From assembly GCF_022763305.1 (NCBI RefSeq), contig NZ_JALEGT010000031.1:25598-89597 (forward strand): a stretch of DNA of 64,000 nucleotides, in the 5' to 3' direction. The notes beneath the pieces are model-generated. The model ran no database searches. It was not told the origin of the DNA and was given only the letters and a program-made list of their open reading frames with translations. Position 1 is the stretch's first letter; each line of letters opens with the position of its first letter. Positions 1 to 10,051 of this stretch are shown piece by piece. A program made the translations under genes and the position numbers. The DNA comes from Marivita sp. Its GTDB lineage: Bacteria > Pseudomonadota > Alphaproteobacteria > Rhodobacterales > Rhodobacteraceae.

Positions 1-1
1 G

Positions 2-1473
<1,472 letters not shown>

Positions 1474-1475
1474 GT

Positions 1476-1491
1476 ATAACTCATGGGTTAA
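1476..1491. promoter_or_regulatory. PcaQ binding site in the divergent pcaQ-pcaD promoter
   Basis: The sequence ATAACTCATGGGTTAA matches the PcaQ consensus described in Sinorhizobium (ATAACC-N4-GGTTAA) at 11 of 12 defined positions. It lies directly beside the pcaQ start and about 75 bp upstream of the pcaD start. PcaQ binding is inferred. Confidence 0.8.
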
Positions 1492-1564
1492 GTAAATGGC
1501 GCAAGAATATAATTTTCAGAGCGGTAAAGAAATGCCAAAGAGAGGTCAGAGGAGAATTTCAAAC

Positions 1565-2353
1565 ATGAAAACGGTCACATCAGGTGGGGCGGTGCTCCAT
1601 GTGCAAGTGGACGGCCCCGAGGCTGGCCCGGTGGTGATGTTCGCCAACTCGCTGGGGACCGATCTGCGCGTCTGGGATCCGCTGTTGCCGCATCTGCCCC
1701 AAGGGCTTCGGATTGTCCGCTTCGACAAGCGGGGCCATGGTCTGTCGGACTGCCCGCCCGCGCCATATGACATGAACACGCTGGTCGAAGACGCTGAGGC
1801 GGTTGCGGACGCGCTCGGCGTTTCGCAGATCGCCTTTGTCGGCCTGTCCATCGGTGGACTGATCGGTCAGGGGCTGGCTGCGCGCCGCCCGGATCTGATC
1901 AAGGCCTTGGTGCTGATGGATACGGCGGCCAAGATCGGAACACCCGAGATGTGGCAAGCGCGGATCGACGGGGTGCGCGCGGATGGGCTTGGTGGCATGG
2001 CGGACGCCATCCTTGACCGGTGGTTCGCGCCCGAGATGCGCAACGATGCGGCGGCGCTGGCCCCATGGCGCAACATGCTCAGCCGCACGCCGGTCGAAGG
2101 CTATGTCGGCTGCTGTGCGGCGATTGCGGGGGCTGATTTCACCGCAAGCACGGCAGACCTCGCCATCCCGGTGATGGCCATGGCCGGGTCCGAAGACGGA
2201 TCGACCCCACCCGATTTGGTGCGCGCAACAGCGGACCTGTGCGGTGCCGCATTCCACGTGATCGACGCGGCAGGCCATCTGCCCTGCGTCGAAAAACCGG
2301 CCGAGACCGCAGCCCTTATCACCGCGTTCCTCAAGGAGACGGGCCATGTCTGA
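1565..2353 (+). CDS. pcaD: 3-oxoadipate enol-lactonase
   Basis: A 262-residue alpha/beta hydrolase that hydrolyses 3-oxoadipate enol-lactone to 3-oxoadipate. The catalytic triad context is visible: the nucleophile elbow GLSIGG (Ser), an acidic residue in MAGSEDGSTP, and the C-terminal His in DAAGHLPCVEKP. An upstream in-frame ATG exists at 1496, but the ATG at 1565 has a GGAG ribosome site 10 bp before it and matches normal family length. It is the first gene of the pcaDCHGB operon and overlaps pcaC by 8 bp. Confidence 0.92.
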   Translation: MKTVTSGGAVLHVQVDGPEAGPVVMFANSLGTDLRVWDPLLPHLPQGLRIVRFDKRGHGLSDCPPAPYDMNTLVEDAEAVADALGVSQIAFVGLSIGGLIGQGLAARRPDLIKALVLMDTAAKIGTPEMWQARIDGVRADGLGGMADAILDRWFAPEMRNDAAALAPWRNMLSRTPVEGYVGCCAAIAGADFTASTADLAIPVMAMAGSEDGSTPPDLVRATADLCGAAFHVIDAAGHLPCVEKPAETAALITAFLKETGHV

Positions 2354-2729
2354 CCGCTTTGATCAGGGAATGAAAACCCGGCGCGAGGTTCTGGGCGACG
2401 CCCATGTCGACCGGGCCGAGGCCAACAAGACCGAGTTCGATCTGCCGTTCCAGACGCTGATCACCGAGGGCGCGTGGGGCACGGTCTGGTCGTCGGACGG
2501 GATCAGTCGTCGGGAACGGTCCATGCTGACCTTGGCGCTTTTGGCCGCGACCGGGAATTTCGAGGAAATCCCGATGCATATCCGCGCCACCGCGCGCACC
2601 GGAGCCAGCAAACAGGATGTGATGGAAGCATTCCAGCACGTCGCGATCTATGCCGGCGTTCCCAAGGCGAACCACGCCATCAAACTGGCCAAACAGACTT
2701 ATGCAGAGATGGAGCAATCCGATGACTGA
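2346..2729 (+). CDS. pcaC: 4-carboxymuconolactone decarboxylase
   Basis: A 127-residue protein of the AhpD/CMD fold, normal length for stand-alone PcaC, which decarboxylates gamma-carboxymuconolactone to the enol-lactone used by PcaD. The family segment IPMHIRATARTGASKQDV and the following helix with AIYAGVPKANHA are clear. It overlaps pcaD upstream by 8 bp and pcaH downstream by 8 bp, so translation is probably coupled along the operon. Confidence 0.93.
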   Translation: MSDRFDQGMKTRREVLGDAHVDRAEANKTEFDLPFQTLITEGAWGTVWSSDGISRRERSMLTLALLAATGNFEEIPMHIRATARTGASKQDVMEAFQHVAIYAGVPKANHAIKLAKQTYAEMEQSDD

Positions 2730-3450
2730 CACCGCCGCCCTGATGCCCCGCCGCCGCGAGGTGCATCCCGATCCCTATTACCTCGACTACAAGACGTCGA
2801 TCACGCGGTCCCCGTCGCTCCCGCTCTTGTCGATGGAGTCGACGCCGAGCGAGGAAACCGGGCCGCGCTTTGGCCACAACAAGCTGGGTGCCTTGGATAA
2901 CAACCTGATCTGCAACTACACGCAGGGCAAGGCGCTCGCCGTGGGCGAACGCATCCGCGTGCATGGCCGCGTGCTTGATGAAACCGGGCGTCCGGTGCCG
3001 CACACGCTGGTCGAGATCTGGCAGGCCAATGCCGGTGGGCGGTATCGGCACATCAAGGACACGTATTTCGCACCGCTTGATCCGAATTTCGGCGGCTGCG
3101 GGCGGACGATCACAGATGAGAATGGCTACTACGAATTTATGACGATCCGTCCAGGGGCATACCCGTGGCCGAACCGGGCCAATGACTGGCGGCCGATGCA
3201 CATTCACTTTTCGATCTTCGGCCATGCCTTTGGGCAGCGCCTGATCAGCCAGATGTATTTCCAGGGGGATCCGCTGATCGATATGTGCCCGATTGCCGCC
3301 ACTGTGCGGGATCGGAGCCAACTCGACCGTCTGGTCGCGCCGCTCGACATGCAGAATTCGCGGGGCATGGATTATCTTGCCTACAAGTTCGACATTGTGC
3401 TGCGCGGCCGCCGTCAGACCATGTTCGAAAACAAGCCGGAAGGGATGTAA
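2722..3450 (+). CDS. pcaH: Protocatechuate 3,4-dioxygenase beta subunit
   Basis: The iron-bearing subunit of the intradiol ring-cleaving dioxygenase that opens protocatechuate to 3-carboxy-cis,cis-muconate. The 242-residue protein has all four expected Fe(III) ligands: Tyr108 (GGRYRH), Tyr147 (PGAYPW), His160 and His162 (MHIHF); the numbering coincides with the Pseudomonas enzyme. The start at 2722 is preferred over an upstream in-frame ATG at 2650 because GGAG lies 7 bp before it and it gives family length. It is followed 3 bp later by pcaG. Confidence 0.95.
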   Translation: MTDTAALMPRRREVHPDPYYLDYKTSITRSPSLPLLSMESTPSEETGPRFGHNKLGALDNNLICNYTQGKALAVGERIRVHGRVLDETGRPVPHTLVEIWQANAGGRYRHIKDTYFAPLDPNFGGCGRTITDENGYYEFMTIRPGAYPWPNRANDWRPMHIHFSIFGHAFGQRLISQMYFQGDPLIDMCPIAATVRDRSQLDRLVAPLDMQNSRGMDYLAYKFDIVLRGRRQTMFENKPEGM

Positions 3451-3453
3451 GCC

Positions 3454-4053
3454 ATGACGCAACCGCTTGATATTCTGGTGGAAACCCCCAGCCAGACCGC
3501 CGGCCCTTATGTCCATATCGGCTGCATCCCGACCTTTGCGGGTGTCGAGGGCGTCTATCCCGAAGACCTTGGCCTGAGCCCGATCGAAGACGGCGCCAAA
3601 GGCGAGGTCATCACCATCGTCGGGTCGGTCTATGACGGTACCGGCTGGGCGATGCGCGATGCCATGATCGAAAGCTGGCAACCCGATGCCGCTGGTCTGT
3701 TTGCCGGGCAGGACGGGGCCGATCCGAAGGTTTCGGGCTTCTGCCGCTTCGCCGCCGACAAGGACAGCGGCGAGTTCACCCTGCGCACCGTCAAACCGGG
3801 TGCGGTGAAGGCCCGGAACGGACAGGTGTTCGCGCCGCATATCTCGCTCTGGGTCGTGGCGCGCGGGATCAATATCGGTCTCAACACCCGCATCTATTTC
3901 GAGGATGAAGACAACAGCGCCGACCCGCTGCTGGCCCGCATCGAACAACGCCCGCGTGTGGACACGCTGATCGCCAGGAAAACCGGCGACGGCACCTATC
4001 GGTTCGACATCCGGCTGCAGGGCGAGGGCGAAACGGTATTTCTTGACCTGTGA
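3454..4053 (+). CDS. pcaG: Protocatechuate 3,4-dioxygenase alpha subunit
   Basis: A 199-residue partner of PcaH. It shares the intradiol dioxygenase beta-sandwich (N-terminal TPSQTAGPYVHIG, central DAMIESWQPDAAG) but lacks the tyrosine and histidine iron ligands, as expected for the non-catalytic alpha subunit. It lies 3 bp after pcaH and its TGA overlaps the pcaB ATG, so the two subunits are made together. Confidence 0.95.
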   Translation: MTQPLDILVETPSQTAGPYVHIGCIPTFAGVEGVYPEDLGLSPIEDGAKGEVITIVGSVYDGTGWAMRDAMIESWQPDAAGLFAGQDGADPKVSGFCRFAADKDSGEFTLRTVKPGAVKARNGQVFAPHISLWVVARGINIGLNTRIYFEDEDNSADPLLARIEQRPRVDTLIARKTGDGTYRFDIRLQGEGETVFLDL

Positions 4054-5114
4054 TGACGGGCGTCTTTGACCATCCCTGGTTGTCGGGCCTCTTTGCCGAT
4101 GACGAAATCGCTGCGCTTTGGTCCGCCGAAGCGCAGCTTTCGTCCATGCTGGCGTTCGAGTCCGCGTGGTCGCGCCATGGGCATCTGGCAGGCCTGTGGT
4201 CCGAGGCGGAAGGGCACTCCGCGGCCGATGCCGTCACCTCTGTCGACTTTGACCCCAAAGAGCTTTCTGATGGCACGGCGCAGGATGGCGTCTGCGTACC
4301 GGCCCTCGTTCGGCTGTTGAAAGAGCGGACCGGAGCAAACGCGATCCATAAAGGCGCGACATCTCAGGATGTGATCGACACCGCAACGGTCCTGTCACTT
4401 GTGCGCAGCCTCGATCTGATCGGCGGGCGGCTTGAGCGACTGGATTTGGACCTGTCCGCGTTGGAGACCCGGTTCGGTGCAAATCCATTGATGGGCCGCA
4501 CGCGTATGCAGGCGGCAATACCGATCACCGTGGCCGACCGGGTGCAGACATGGCGTCTGCCGCTTGCCTCGCACCGCGAACGCCTGGAGCAACTGCGCCC
4601 CCGCGTGGCAGTGGTTCAGATCGGCGGTGCCGCGGGCGACCGCGCGGCGCTGGGTGAGGGCGCGGAGGCGATCTGCCATGCGGTTGCGGCTGACCTTGGG
4701 CTGTCGGCACCACCGCAAAGCTGGCACGCGATGCGCGACGGCATCGCCGAGGCCGGATCGCTCCTGTCTCTGGTCACGGGAACCCTTGGCAAGATGGGTC
4801 AGGACATCTGCCTCATGGCGCAGCAGGGGATAGACGAGATCAGGATGGACGGCGGTGGCGGGTCGTCGGCCATGCCACACAAGCAGAACCCGGTGCTTGC
4901 GGAACTGCTGGTCACGCTGGCGCGGTTCAATGCCGTTCAGGTGTCAGGGCTGCATCAGGCGATGATCCACGAACAGGAACGCTCGGGCGCGGCGTGGACG
5001 CTGGAATGGATGATCCTGCCGCAGATGGTTCAGGCAACAGGGCGTGCGCTTGCCGTGGCGTCGGCGCTCACGACACAAATCGTGGACATCGGCAGTCCTG
5101 ATCCGTTGTCCTGA
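4053..5114 (+). CDS. pcaB: 3-carboxy-cis,cis-muconate cycloisomerase
   Basis: A fumarase/aspartase-superfamily enzyme that lactonises 3-carboxymuconate to gamma-carboxymuconolactone, the substrate of PcaC. The superfamily signature GSSAMPHKQNP is present near residue 268. The protein has 353 residues, shorter than the ~450-residue pseudomonad enzyme, as is usual for alphaproteobacterial PcaB. The ATG overlaps the pcaG stop (TGATG); a GTG one codon earlier is an alternative start. It closes the pcaDCHGB block. Confidence 0.93.
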   Translation: MTGVFDHPWLSGLFADDEIAALWSAEAQLSSMLAFESAWSRHGHLAGLWSEAEGHSAADAVTSVDFDPKELSDGTAQDGVCVPALVRLLKERTGANAIHKGATSQDVIDTATVLSLVRSLDLIGGRLERLDLDLSALETRFGANPLMGRTRMQAAIPITVADRVQTWRLPLASHRERLEQLRPRVAVVQIGGAAGDRAALGEGAEAICHAVAADLGLSAPPQSWHAMRDGIAEAGSLLSLVTGTLGKMGQDICLMAQQGIDEIRMDGGGGSSAMPHKQNPVLAELLVTLARFNAVQVSGLHQAMIHEQERSGAAWTLEWMILPQMVQATGRALAVASALTTQIVDIGSPDPLS

Positions 5115-5159
5115 GCGTCGGATCGCCCTACACGCATCCAAAAGACAAGGAAGACCGGA

Positions 5160-6437
5160 ATGTCCGACAACAGGATCCTGATCGCCGGGGGCGGCATTGC
5201 AGGTTTGACGCTTGGGCTGACACTGCACCAGATCGGCGTGCCCTTCACAGTGTTCGAATCCGCGCGCGAGATGAAGCCGCTGGGCGTTGGCATCAACCTG
5301 CAACCGAACGCCGTGCGCGAGCTTTTCGATCTTGGCATCACCGCCGACGATCTGGACAAGGTGGGTCTGCCCGCAAAGGAATGGGCGCTGGTCGGTCTGA
5401 ACGGGCGCGAGGTCTATTCCGAACCGCGCGGGCTGGGGGCCGGGTACAACTGGCCGCAATACGCCGTGCATCGGGGTCAGTTGCACATGCTGCTCTACGA
5501 GACGCTGATTGCGCGGGCGGGTGCGGATGCGGTCCAGCTTGGGGCAAAGGTCGCGTCCTACGCACAGAATGGGTCCGGCGTCACGGCGCGGATCGTTTCG
5601 TCTGCCGGAGAGAGAGAGGAGCGGGGCCGCCTGCTGATCGCCGCCGATGGCATCCATTCCGCGATCCGGGCACAGATGTATCCCGATCAGCCACCGATCC
5701 ATTGGGGCGGGGCCGTCATGTGGCGCGGCACGGTTCGGGCCAAGCCATTGCGGACGGAGTCGTCTTTTGTCGGGCTGGGGACACATCGGCACCGGATGGT
5801 GATCTACCCGATCTCTGCGCCCGATGCCGACGGGATGTCGCTGATCAACTGGATTGCCGAAGTCACGATGGACGATGCAGGCGGCTGGCAGCAGGACGGC
5901 TGGTTCAAACCGGTCGAGATCGGCGAGTTCATCCATCATTTCGAAGACTTCCGCTACGATTGGCTGGATGTCCCTGACATGCTGCGCGGCGCGGATTGCG
6001 CCTATGTCAACCCGATGATCGACCGCGATCCGGTGCCAAGCTGGGTCGATGGTGCGGTGGCACTGATGGGCGATGCGGCGCATGCAATGTATCCGACCGG
6101 ATCGAACGGGGCGAGCCAGGCAATTGTCGACGCGCGTGTGATCGGGGCGAAGATGCTGGAGCATGGCGTGACAGAGGCGGCACTGGCGGCCTATGATGCG
6201 CAGCTTTGTGGCCCGGTGTCGGAACTGGTGCTGCGCAACCGGGGTGCGGGGCCGTTCGGGCTGCTCAACCTGCTCGATGAGCGCTGCGGCGGTGTGTTCG
6301 ACGACATCGAAGACGTGATCCCCGCGGCGGAACGCGCTGATTTCATGGCGAAATACAAGGCCGCCGCCGGGTTTGCTATCGAAACGCTGAACGCCGCTGA
6401 TCCGACAATCCCGGCAGGGGCGCGGGTCGACGGCTGA
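5160..6437 (+). CDS. FAD-dependent monooxygenase (PhzS/salicylate-hydroxylase-like)
   Basis: A 425-residue class A flavoprotein monooxygenase. The dinucleotide motif GGGIAG (residues 10-15), the DG motif AADGIHSAIRAQ and the second flavin motif GDAAHAMYPTGSNGASQAI are all intact, so it should be active. Such enzymes hydroxylate or oxidatively decarboxylate aromatic acids. It is inserted between pcaB and pcaF, 45 bp after pcaB and 62 bp before pcaF, so it may feed an extra aromatic substrate into the pathway. The substrate cannot be read from the sequence. It differs clearly from the PobA fragment at the left edge. Confidence 0.8.
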   Translation: MSDNRILIAGGGIAGLTLGLTLHQIGVPFTVFESAREMKPLGVGINLQPNAVRELFDLGITADDLDKVGLPAKEWALVGLNGREVYSEPRGLGAGYNWPQYAVHRGQLHMLLYETLIARAGADAVQLGAKVASYAQNGSGVTARIVSSAGEREERGRLLIAADGIHSAIRAQMYPDQPPIHWGGAVMWRGTVRAKPLRTESSFVGLGTHRHRMVIYPISAPDADGMSLINWIAEVTMDDAGGWQQDGWFKPVEIGEFIHHFEDFRYDWLDVPDMLRGADCAYVNPMIDRDPVPSWVDGAVALMGDAAHAMYPTGSNGASQAIVDARVIGAKMLEHGVTEAALAAYDAQLCGPVSELVLRNRGAGPFGLLNLLDERCGGVFDDIEDVIPAAERADFMAKYKAAAGFAIETLNAADPTIPAGARVDG

Positions 6438-6444
6438 CTTGCAT

Positions 6445-6476
6445 CTTGGTCCGCTTTCGACGCCATATGGACCAAG
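6445..6476. promoter_or_regulatory. Inverted repeat upstream of pcaF
   Basis: Arms CTTGGTCC and GGACCAAG are perfectly complementary over 8 bp with a 16-nt spacer, lying 24-55 bp before the pcaF start. It could be an operator for pcaF or an mRNA hairpin between the monooxygenase gene and pcaF. The 16-nt spacer fits a dimeric regulator better than a terminator, and no T-run follows. Confidence 0.4.
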
Positions 6477-6499
6477 CCTGACCAAACCGGAGCCGCCCG

Positions 6500-7702
6500 A
6501 TGCCCGAAGCCTTCATCTGTGATTACATCCGTACGCCCATCGGTCGCTATGGTGGTGCACTGGCCTCGGTGCGGGCTGATGATCTGGCGGCGGTGCCGTT
6601 GGCGGCCTTGGCGGCGCGGAACCCGTCGCTCGATCTTGCGGCGATCGACGAGGTCATCCTTGGCTGTGCCAATCAGGCTGGGGAGGACAACCGCAACGTG
6701 GCACGCATGGCGGTGTTGCTGGCGGGCTACCCCGAAACCGTGCCGGGCACGACGATGAACCGCCTCTGCGGATCGGGCATGGATGCGGTTCTCGCCGCCG
6801 CCCGCGCGATCAAGGCGGGCGAGGCGGATCTGGTGATTGCGGGTGGCGTCGAGAGCATGACCCGCGCGCCCTTCGTGATGCCCAAGGCGCAACAGGCCTT
6901 TGCGCGGCAGGCTGAGGTCTACGACACCACCATCGGCTGGCGCTTCGTGAACCCGGTGCTCAAGGCGCAATACGGCATCGATTCCATGCCGGAGACGGCT
7001 GAGAACGTGGCCGAAGATTTCAACGTGTCGCGCGAGGATCAGGACGCGTTTGCCTTGCGGAGCCAGCAACGCGCGGGGGCCGCGCAACAGAGCGGGCGTC
7101 TGGCGCAGGAGATCACACCGGTGACAATCCCGCGCCGCAAAGGCGCGCCGGTGATCGTGGACACGGATGAACACCCGCGACCAGAGACAACCGCCGATGA
7201 TCTGGCGCGCCTCAAGCCCTTTGTGCGCGAGGGCGGCACGATCACGGCGGGCAACGCCTCTGGTGTAAACGACGGGGCGGCGGCGCTGATCGTGGCGTCT
7301 GAGGCAGCGATCAAGCCGCATGGGCTGCGCCCCATCGCGCGGGTTCTGGGCGGTGCCTCCATCGGCGTTGCGCCGCGCATCATGGGGATCGGACCTGCGC
7401 CCGCTTCGGAAAAGCTGATGGCGCGGCTGGGTCTGACACAGTCCGAATTCGACGTGATCGAACTGAACGAGGCGTTCGCCTCGCAAGGATTGGCGACGCT
7501 TCGGCGGCTGGGCATCGCCGACGATGACCCGCGCGTCAATCGTAACGGTGGGGCCATCGCGCTGGGCCATCCTCTGGGCATGTCAGGGGCGCGGATCACC
7601 GGCTCTGCCGCGCTGGACCTGCGCGCCGGTCAAAAAGCACTGGCCACCATGTGCATCGGCGTCGGGCAGGGTATCGCAATTGCCATCGAGGCAGCGGGCT
7701 GA
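6500..7702 (+). CDS. pcaF: 3-oxoadipyl-CoA / acetyl-CoA C-acyltransferase (thiolase)
   Basis: A 400-residue degradative thiolase cleaving 3-oxoadipyl-CoA with CoA into succinyl-CoA and acetyl-CoA, the last step of the pathway. The acylated Cys lies in NRLCGSGMDAV (~residue 90), the His in NGGAIALGHPLGMSGAR and the second Cys in ATMCIGVGQGIA. The segment GGVESMTRAPFVMPKA is typical of PcaF. The CoA-transferase genes pcaIJ that should act before it are not in this window, so they must lie elsewhere. Confidence 0.92.
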   Translation: MPEAFICDYIRTPIGRYGGALASVRADDLAAVPLAALAARNPSLDLAAIDEVILGCANQAGEDNRNVARMAVLLAGYPETVPGTTMNRLCGSGMDAVLAAARAIKAGEADLVIAGGVESMTRAPFVMPKAQQAFARQAEVYDTTIGWRFVNPVLKAQYGIDSMPETAENVAEDFNVSREDQDAFALRSQQRAGAAQQSGRLAQEITPVTIPRRKGAPVIVDTDEHPRPETTADDLARLKPFVREGGTITAGNASGVNDGAAALIVASEAAIKPHGLRPIARVLGGASIGVAPRIMGIGPAPASEKLMARLGLTQSEFDVIELNEAFASQGLATLRRLGIADDDPRVNRNGGAIALGHPLGMSGARITGSAALDLRAGQKALATMCIGVGQGIAIAIEAAG

Positions 7703-7717
7703 GGCACCCGCCGTGGC

Positions 7718-8599
7718 TCAGATCAGCATATTGCGCGGATCGCCGATCAGTTTGGCGTAGTGCGCCAGGAACCGCGCCGCATCGGCCCCGTTGATCACAC
7801 GGTGATCATAGGACAGATCAAGCGGCACCATCGGCACCGGACGCGGGGTGTCGCCGTCCCAGACAGTGACGGTCTCGGTTCGCGTGATACCGAGGATCGC
7901 CACCTCGGGCGGGTTCACGATGGGGGTAAAGGCAGTGCCGCCGATGCCGCCAAGATTGGTGATCGTCATGGACGCGCCACCCATCTCGTCGGGCTTGACC
8001 TTTCTGGCCTGCGCCTTGGCGGCCAAATCTGCAATCTCGGCCCCGATCTGCCAAAGCCCTTTGCGGTCGGCGTTTCGGATGACCGGCACCATAAGGCCAT
8101 GCGGCGTGTCCACGGCGATACCGATATGGACATAGGTCTTGAGGTAAAGCGTGTCGCCATCCGCCGACAGCGAGGCGTTGAACCGCGGAAATGCCTTCAG
8201 ACACCGCGCCAAGGCCGCGACGTGAAACGCCAAAGCGGTGAGCTTCACGCCCCGCGCCATTGCCTCGGACTTGAGGCTTTGACGGAACGCCTCAATCGCG
8301 CTGACATCGGCGCGGTCGTGATGGGTGACTGCCGGGATCAGCGCTTGCGCCGCCGCCAGATTGCGCGCGGCGACCTGGGCAAAGCGGCTCATCGGTTCTT
8401 CTGTCACGTCGCCATATTGGCTGTGATCGACATCCCAGTAGGAGGTGTCGCCTGACGGGGCCGAGGCGGGTGCAGCGCCGCTGTCCAAATCTTCTGCGCC
8501 GATGGTCTTCCGCCCCAGCTTTTTGGCCAGGGCTTCGATCTCGACGCCTTTCTCGCGGGCGAGACGCCGGGTGGCCGGGCTTGCGATGAAGTCTGCCAT
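7718..8599 (-). CDS. 2-oxoacid dehydrogenase E2 acyltransferase core lacking a lipoyl domain
   Basis: A 293-residue protein with a peripheral-subunit-binding domain (residues ~5-38, IASPATRRLAREKGVEIEAL) and an intact catalytic core ending in YDHRVINGADAARF (His266, Asn270; this HRVING form also occurs in E2p enzymes). No lipoyl domain precedes it. The start at 8599 has GGGGGAGG just upstream; the longer frame to 8704 overlaps the next gene. It is the last gene of the leftward operon. I infer that it accepts acyl groups from lipoyl domains carried by the separate E2-like gene at 10052-11347. Confidence 0.8.
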   Translation of the reverse strand: MADFIASPATRRLAREKGVEIEALAKKLGRKTIGAEDLDSGAAPASAPSGDTSYWDVDHSQYGDVTEEPMSRFAQVAARNLAAAQALIPAVTHHDRADVSAIEAFRQSLKSEAMARGVKLTALAFHVAALARCLKAFPRFNASLSADGDTLYLKTYVHIGIAVDTPHGLMVPVIRNADRKGLWQIGAEIADLAAKAQARKVKPDEMGGASMTITNLGGIGGTAFTPIVNPPEVAILGITRTETVTVWDGDTPRPVPMVPLDLSYDHRVINGADAARFLAHYAKLIGDPRNMLI

Positions 8600-8609
8600 G
8601 TCCTCCCCC

Positions 8610-10034
8610 TTACCAGCTTGCCGAGATGTATTGCGTTTCCATGAATTCGAGCATCCCTTCATGCCCGCCTTCACGTCCGAGACCGGATTGCTTCGTGCCC
8701 CCAAACGGCGCCGCCGGGTCGCTGACCAATCCCCGGTTCAGGCCGACCATGCCGTAGTCCAGCCGTTCGCAGACCTGAAGCGCGCGTTTGAAGTCAGCGG
8801 AAAACACATAGGCGACAAGGCCGTATTCGGTGTTGTTCGCGCGTCGAATGACCTCTTCCTGATCGCTGAAGGTCTGGATCGCGGCAACCGGGCCGAAGAT
8901 TTCGTCGTGCACACAGTCCGCGTCCTCGGACACGTTCGAAAGGACCGTGGGCGGATAGTAGAAGCCCTTGCCCTCGGGCACTGTACCACCGCATTCGATC
9001 TTGGCACCTTTTGCGACAGCATCGGCGACAAAGGCCGCAACCTTGTCGCGCGTGTCGGCATTGACCAGAGGGCCGACATCGACGGATGGATCGGTGCCGT
9101 CGCCTACTTTGAGCGCCGCCATCCTTTCGGTCAGGCGTTTGGTGAAGTCGTCCGCAATGCTGTCATGCACATAGATGCGGTTCGCAGCGGTACAGGCCTC
9201 GCCCAGATTGCGCATCTTGGCCAGCATGGTGCCCTCGATGGCGGTGTCCATGTCGGCATCTTCGAGCACCACCACGGGTGCATTGCCGCCCAGCTCCATC
9301 GCGGGTTTCAACACCTGATCTGCCGCGGATTTCAGGAGCTTGCGTCCCACACCTGTGGAGCCGGTAAAGCTGACCACGCGCACACGCGGATCGTGCAGCA
9401 TGTGATCCACCAGCGCACCGGTCCTGCGTGAGGGCAGGACGTTGACCAGCCCGGGCGGCACACCGGCCTCTTCCAGAAGCGGCATCAGCGCCAGCATGGT
9501 CAGAGGTGTTTCCGATGCCGGTTTGATGATGACGCCACAGCCTGCGGCCAGGGCGGGCGCGATTTTGCGCGTGCCCATCGCGGCGGGATAGTTCCACGGT
9601 GTGACCAGCACCGCGAGCCCGGCGGGTTTGTGCTGCACGACGATGCGCGCACCCGAGGCGGGGGCATGGGTGATCAGACCATCCGCGCGCACGGCTTCCT
9701 CGGCGAACCAGCGGAAGAACTCGGCGGCATAGGTCGCCTCGCCCCTGGCATCTGTCCCGGCTTTGCCGTTTTCCAGCGTGATGAGATGGGCGAAATGATC
9801 CAGCCGCGCTGTCATCAACTCCCACGCCTTGCGCAACACTTCGGAGCGTTCGCGCGGGGTGCGGGCGGCCCAATCGGCCATCGCCTTTTCGGCAGCGTCC
9901 AGCGCCTTGTCCGCATCGGCGATGTCCGCCGACGCGACCGAGGCGATCACCTCTTCGGTGGCCGGGTTGATGACGTCAAAGCGGTCGGCGGTCTGGTGCC
10001 AGCCGCCGTCGATATAAAGATCGGTATAGTCCAT
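8610..10034 (-). CDS. Aldehyde dehydrogenase, succinate-semialdehyde-dehydrogenase type
   Basis: A 474-residue NAD(P)-dependent aldehyde dehydrogenase. The catalytic Cys lies in LGEACTAANRIYV, the general-base Glu in MELGGNAPVVV, and the Rossmann segment in TPWNYPAAMGTRKIAPALAAG and FTGSTGVGRKL. It resembles GabD most. It lies inside a dehydrogenase-complex operon, between the two E2-like genes (10 and 17 bp gaps), so its aldehyde is probably an intermediate or product of the same pathway rather than GABA-derived succinic semialdehyde. The exact substrate is unknown. Confidence 0.8.
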   Translation of the reverse strand: MDYTDLYIDGGWHQTADRFDVINPATEEVIASVASADIADADKALDAAEKAMADWAARTPRERSEVLRKAWELMTARLDHFAHLITLENGKAGTDARGEATYAAEFFRWFAEEAVRADGLITHAPASGARIVVQHKPAGLAVLVTPWNYPAAMGTRKIAPALAAGCGVIIKPASETPLTMLALMPLLEEAGVPPGLVNVLPSRRTGALVDHMLHDPRVRVVSFTGSTGVGRKLLKSAADQVLKPAMELGGNAPVVVLEDADMDTAIEGTMLAKMRNLGEACTAANRIYVHDSIADDFTKRLTERMAALKVGDGTDPSVDVGPLVNADTRDKVAAFVADAVAKGAKIECGGTVPEGKGFYYPPTVLSNVSEDADCVHDEIFGPVAAIQTFSDQEEVIRRANNTEYGLVAYVFSADFKRALQVCERLDYGMVGLNRGLVSDPAAPFGGTKQSGLGREGGHEGMLEFMETQYISASW

Positions 10035-10051
10035 GTCGGTCCCCCGGAAGG

